Shown here: piece after piece, positions 6,098-8,204 of the stretch
Numbering within the stretch: position 1 is the stretch's first letter
Layout of the letters: each line of letters opens with the position of its first letter
Source: SKVL01 sp051745565
GTDB taxonomy: Bacteria; Patescibacteriota; Minisyncoccia; Phycocordibacterales; CSBR16-193
Direction: 5' to 3'
Assembly (NCBI GenBank): GCA_051745565.1
Contig: JBNJEF010000029.1
Coordinates: 1 to 8,204, forward strand
Length of the DNA: 8,204 nucleotides
Program-made: the position numbers and the translations under genes
The notes under the pieces: model-generated
The model's database searches: none
Seen by the model: the letters and a program-made list of their open reading frames with translations, nothing else
What the model was told of the DNA's origin: nothing

Positions 6098-6457
6098 TCA
6101 AAAGGACAGGAAGCACTCATTTTCAAAGCAGAATATCTTTATCAGCTGGTTTCCTTGAAAAAAGTGGATCTTACCGTATTGATGTTCAATGATATCTCCG
6201 GTGTTTTTTTGGCGGTTGCAATAAAAAGGCAGAATAATTTTTTCTGACCTTCTGGGTTTCATTATGTACTTGCGGTGTTTTCTGCTTTTTATGAAGGTTG
6301 GTAAAATATCACCATCCGTTGCCTGACAGTAGAAAAAAGCGATCATTCCGGATTTAACGCTGATGTAATTTGCATCAAGGCCGTTAACTTCGTACACTTT
6401 TTTCGGGTCAATGGGAATGTCCTCTGTCAGTCTCTTAAATTGCCCATTTTTGACCAT
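6098..6457 (-). CDS. Unrecognised 119-aa protein
   Basis: I do not recognise a family. The start is set at the ATG at 6457 rather than an in-frame ATG at 6502, because a perfect Shine-Dalgarno AAAGGAGGT sits 5 nt upstream of 6457; the longer form would be 134 aa. The sequence looks like a small, mostly beta, basic globular protein: MVKNGQFKRLTEDIPIDP, then alternating hydrophobic stretches, a basic patch IKSRKHRKYIMKPRRSEK (56-73) and an aromatic-rich end. Four cysteines (44, 80, 110, 115) could bind a metal but are not in a standard finger spacing. No signal peptide or membrane helix is seen. It is the first sizeable gene of the minus-strand block, divergent from parB, and is preceded by a structured leader with a possible short ORF. 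Basic character and position allow a nucleic-acid role, but this is a guess. Confidence 0.7.
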   Translation of the reverse strand: MVKNGQFKRLTEDIPIDPKKVYEVNGLDANYISVKSGMIAFFYCQATDGDILPTFIKSRKHRKYIMKPRRSEKIILPFYCNRQKNTGDIIEHQYGKIHFFQGNQLIKIFCFENECFLSF

Positions 6458-6462
6458 TTCGT

Positions 6463-6471
6463 ACCTCCTTT
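6463..6471 (-). promoter_or_regulatory. Strong Shine-Dalgarno that sets the start of the 119-aa gene
   Basis: Minus strand AAAGGAGGT, 5 nt before ATG 6457. It is unusual in this window: the secreted protein, miaA, membrane-protein, Clp-like, SET and parB genes all lack a recognisable Shine-Dalgarno. Confidence 0.85.
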
Positions 6472-6522
6472 GTACTAAATATGGTTTAGACCATTTTTTC
6501 AAAAAACCTTAAGGTAGTGCTT

Positions 6523-6576
6523 CTAAAGAACTTTCTTCAATTTACTCGCATTTTTACTGATGTCAAGAAAATGCAC
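6523..6576 (-). CDS. Possible 17-aa leader peptide upstream of the 119-aa gene
   Basis: A second strong Shine-Dalgarno, AAAAGGAGGT (minus strand 6590-6581), lies five bases before a GTG at 6576. This opens a short frame reading (V/M)HFLDISKNASKLKKVL and ending in TAG. Competing readings from the same site are an ATG at 6578 (3 nt after GGAGG, too close; 13 codons) and an ATG at 6593 that contains the Shine-Dalgarno itself (18 codons, MKRRCMCIFL...). The ribosome-binding site is convincing; which frame is used is not. A 65-nt structured gap separates it from the 119-aa gene, so a regulatory leader peptide is one reading. Confidence 0.35.
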   Translation of the reverse strand: MHFLDISKNASKLKKVL

Positions 6577-6596
6577 ATGCACCTCCTTTTCATATA

Positions 6597-6617
6597 TGCT
6601 ACAATCAGCATTATAGC
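6597..6617. promoter_or_regulatory. Overlapping divergent promoters for parB and the minus-strand block
   Basis: On the plus strand an extended -10, TGCTACAAT (6597-6605), points toward parB with predicted start near 6612 and a leader of about 29 nt. On the minus strand a perfect TATAAT (6615-6610) points the other way with predicted start near 6603. The two -10 boxes are arms of an imperfect inverted repeat (6598-6617, GCTAcAAT-N4-ATTaTAGC, seven of eight pairs). Neither has a good -35. A second minus-strand candidate, TTGACA (6566-6561) with 16 bp to TAAATT (6544-6539), could also serve the 119-aa gene. Confidence 0.5.
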
Positions 6618-6640
6618 GGTTAATGTAGCTTTATATAGAA

Positions 6641-8204
6641 ATGTCATACTTTCATCAAGACTCGGTCTTTTGGGTTGAAGTAGATAAAATAGAACCGAAT
6701 CCTTATCAACCAAGAAAAGAATTTAATGCAGAAGAACTTCAAAGTCTGGCTAACTCCATTCGTCAGTACGGAGTTCTTCAGGCTTTAGTGGTAACCCGAC
6801 AGGAACTTCCCAAGGAAGACGGAGGTCTTTCGGTTAAGTACGAGCTGATCTCCGGAGAGAGGAGATTAAGAGCCGCCAAGCTTGCCGGTGTTAAACAGGT
6901 GCCTGTCCTTATAAGGAGCGGGGAAGAGAATGACCTGATGAAGCTGGAACTTGCCATAATTGAGAATCTCCAAAGAGAGGATCTTAATGTGGTTGAGCGG
7001 GCAAAGGCCTTTGATAAACTTGCCAAAAAGTTCTCTTTCAATAAAACACAGATAGCCAAAAAAGTAGGTAAGAGCAGGGAGTATGTAAGTAATACTATGA
7101 GGATACTGACTCTTTCCGATGAGATACTTAATGCTCTTAGTTCCGGACGTCTTTCAGAGGGGCACGCCAGACCTCTTTTAATGCTCTCCCACAGACCTGA
7201 AGAGCAAAAAACTCTTTTTAAGGAAGTAATGTATAAGAAATCTTCGGTAAGAGAGACCGAGAGAATAGCCAAGAAGATAGCCAAGGAAAAGGTCAGGAAG
7301 CCTTCCAAAGTTGATCCCGAATTGGAGACACTGGAGAAAGAGTTTACCGAGTCTCTCGGAACCAGAGTTAATATAGAAAGCAAAGAGGTGGGAGGTAAGA
7401 TATCCATAGACTATTTCTCTCAAGAAGATCTCCATGCTCTTTTAGATATACTGAAACTTTATAAGAAGCAAGGAAATGCTCCTATGTTGGAGAATTTTTT
7501 GGCCCAAGCCACTAAAGATGAGGGTGCAAAGAAAGAGGAAAGCGCATCGGTATCTGATAGCGAGGCTGTAGAGCCTGATGCGAAGCAGGAAACATATCCG
7601 GCAGATGAGGTTAAAGATAGAAATATGTCTGATGTCTATGAAGAGAAAGATAATCATTCTAAGGATCCAAGAATGGATGAAGGACAAATCTCCGAACAGG
7701 AAACCAATGAAGCTGTTTCTGAAGAAATGACTCAAGAAGGATCAGCGCCTGAAAAGACGGGAATATGGGAGAGAATATCCGCCTCCTTTTATTCTCGTGC
7801 CGAAGATGACGATGCGGAGATCTATCGTGGAGAGAAAATAAAGAGGGAGGAGATTAATGAACAAGAAGTTGTTCAAGATAGAGATATAGACTCAAAAGAA
7901 ACACCTCCGGAAGATAACCTAAAAGAGTTCACAGAGGAGAAAGATCATGAAGAGAGAGTTAAAGAAGATCTTTATGGAGAATCCCAAGAAGAAAAATTCC
8001 CTCAAACGGAGAGTATCTACAAAGAAGAACCACGAGAGTCTTCTTCCGACTCTTATGAAGAAGATCTTGGTCTTGGATCTTTGGTTGAAGAGATAAAACA
8101 AGAATCCGAAGATCATCTTCAAAAAGACACAGAGGAGATACAAGAGGAAACGGCATCTGAAAGAGAAGAAAGCGATACCCCTTATGAAGAAAAGGAAAAA
8201 GAAG
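6641..8204 (+). CDS. parB: ParB chromosome-partitioning protein with long acidic C-terminal extension (3'-truncated by the window edge)
   Basis: 521 codons are open to the right edge with no stop. The N-terminal CTPase/ParB-Srx domain shows NPYQPR (20-25), GVLQALVV (44-51), SGERRLRAAK (71-80) and ENLQREDLN (108-116). The helix-turn-helix for parS binding is near 133-158 (NKTQIAKKVGKSREYVS), followed by GRLSEGHARPLL. The C-terminal dimerisation domain is at about 226-272 (LEKEFTESLGTRVNI, GGKISIDYFSQEDLHALLDIL). A normal ParB would end near residue 280-290. Here the frame continues as a low-complexity, disordered-looking tail; by my count about 80 of residues 291-521 are Asp or Glu. One more ordered island, KTGIWERISASFYSR (372-386), breaks the tail. 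ParB loads at parS sites and spreads as a CTP-dependent clamp to segregate origins with ParA, which is not in this window. No Shine-Dalgarno precedes the ATG. Confidence 0.95.
   Translation, partial: MSYFHQDSVFWVEVDKIEPNPYQPRKEFNAEELQSLANSIRQYGVLQALVVTRQELPKEDGGLSVKYELISGERRLRAAKLAGVKQVPVLIRSGEENDLMKLELAIIENLQREDLNVVERAKAFDKLAKKFSFNKTQIAKKVGKSREYVSNTMRILTLSDEILNALSSGRLSEGHARPLLMLSHRPEEQKTLFKEVMYKKSSVRETERIAKKIAKEKVRKPSKVDPELETLEKEFTESLGTRVNIESKEVGGKISIDYFSQEDLHALLDILKLYKKQGNAPMLENFLAQATKDEGAKKEESASVSDSEAVEPDAKQETYPADEVKDRNMSDVYEEKDNHSKDPRMDEGQISEQETNEAVSEEMTQEGSAPEKTGIWERISASFYSRAEDDDAEIYRGEKIKREEINEQEVVQDRDIDSKETPPEDNLKEFTEEKDHEERVKEDLYGESQEEKFPQTESIYKEEPRESSSDSYEEDLGLGSLVEEIKQESEDHLQKDTEEIQEETASEREESDTPYEEKEKE

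Noticed and set aside
5657..6100. Alternative genetic code with TGA as glycine, as in some CPR phyla
   Set aside because: TGA ends the SET, 119-aa and secreted protein genes at sensible places, and no in-frame TGA was needed in any gene.
6481..6500. Plus-strand terminator-like ATGGT/ACCAT stem followed by T6
   Set aside because: The stem is only 5 bp and no plus-strand gene lies upstream to be terminated.
6458..6502. ATG at 6502 as start of the 119-aa protein
   Set aside because: A perfect Shine-Dalgarno at 6463-6471 would lie inside this longer frame, and none precedes 6502.
6778..7435. A 209-codon minus-strand open frame within parB
   Set aside because: It runs antisense to the conserved ParB domains and its Ser/Leu-rich product mirrors the codon use of parB.

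Overview
The window looks like part of the compact genome of an ultrasmall bacterium of the Candidate Phyla Radiation (Patescibacteria, most likely Parcubacteria-like). This is inferred from gene content and style: AGA/AGG-dominated arginine codons, moderately AT-rich DNA, short intergenic gaps, a MiaA with a GLEYRYLARYL segment, and a membrane-anchored Clp-type ATPase next to a small polytopic membrane protein. TGA is a normal stop here: it ends three genes, so the Gracilibacteria/SR1 code does not apply.

Layout. On the plus strand at the left are the C-terminal three quarters of a serpin (2-847) and a secreted Tyr/Asn/Ser-rich protein with a cysteine-repeat tail (977-1723). A two-way terminator (1813-1849) separates them from a converging minus-strand block. 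In transcription order that block holds: a possible leader peptide (6576-6523), an unrecognised 119-aa protein (6457-6098), a small SET-domain methyltransferase (6061-5657), miaA (5616-4723), a 130-aa membrane protein (4696-4304) and a double-ring AAA+ protein of the ClpA/ClpC type with two N-terminal membrane helices (4299-1852). The block diverges at about 6600 from parB (6641 to the right edge). parB is open to the end of the window and carries an acidic tail of at least 230 residues.

How the genes work together. The serpin and its neighbour look like an export or cell-surface module: a protease inhibitor beside a cysteine-rich surface protein. miaA is tRNA housekeeping. The 130-aa membrane protein and the Clp-like ATPase are 4 nt apart and probably act together at the membrane. 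ParB is the chromosome-segregation CTPase.

The most unusual item is the Clp-like ATPase. Its first ring has lost the Walker A Thr/Ser (now Met) and the Walker B Glu (now Asn). The usual pore-loop tyrosines are missing from both rings, no ClpP-docking tripeptide is visible, and the protein is tied to the membrane. Other points of interest are the ParB tail, a serpin with a predicted P1 glutamate, short-leader promoters, and a nearly symmetric divergent promoter in front of parB. No tRNA, rRNA, CRISPR array or insertion sequence was seen, and no gene-free stretch exceeds about 185 bases.
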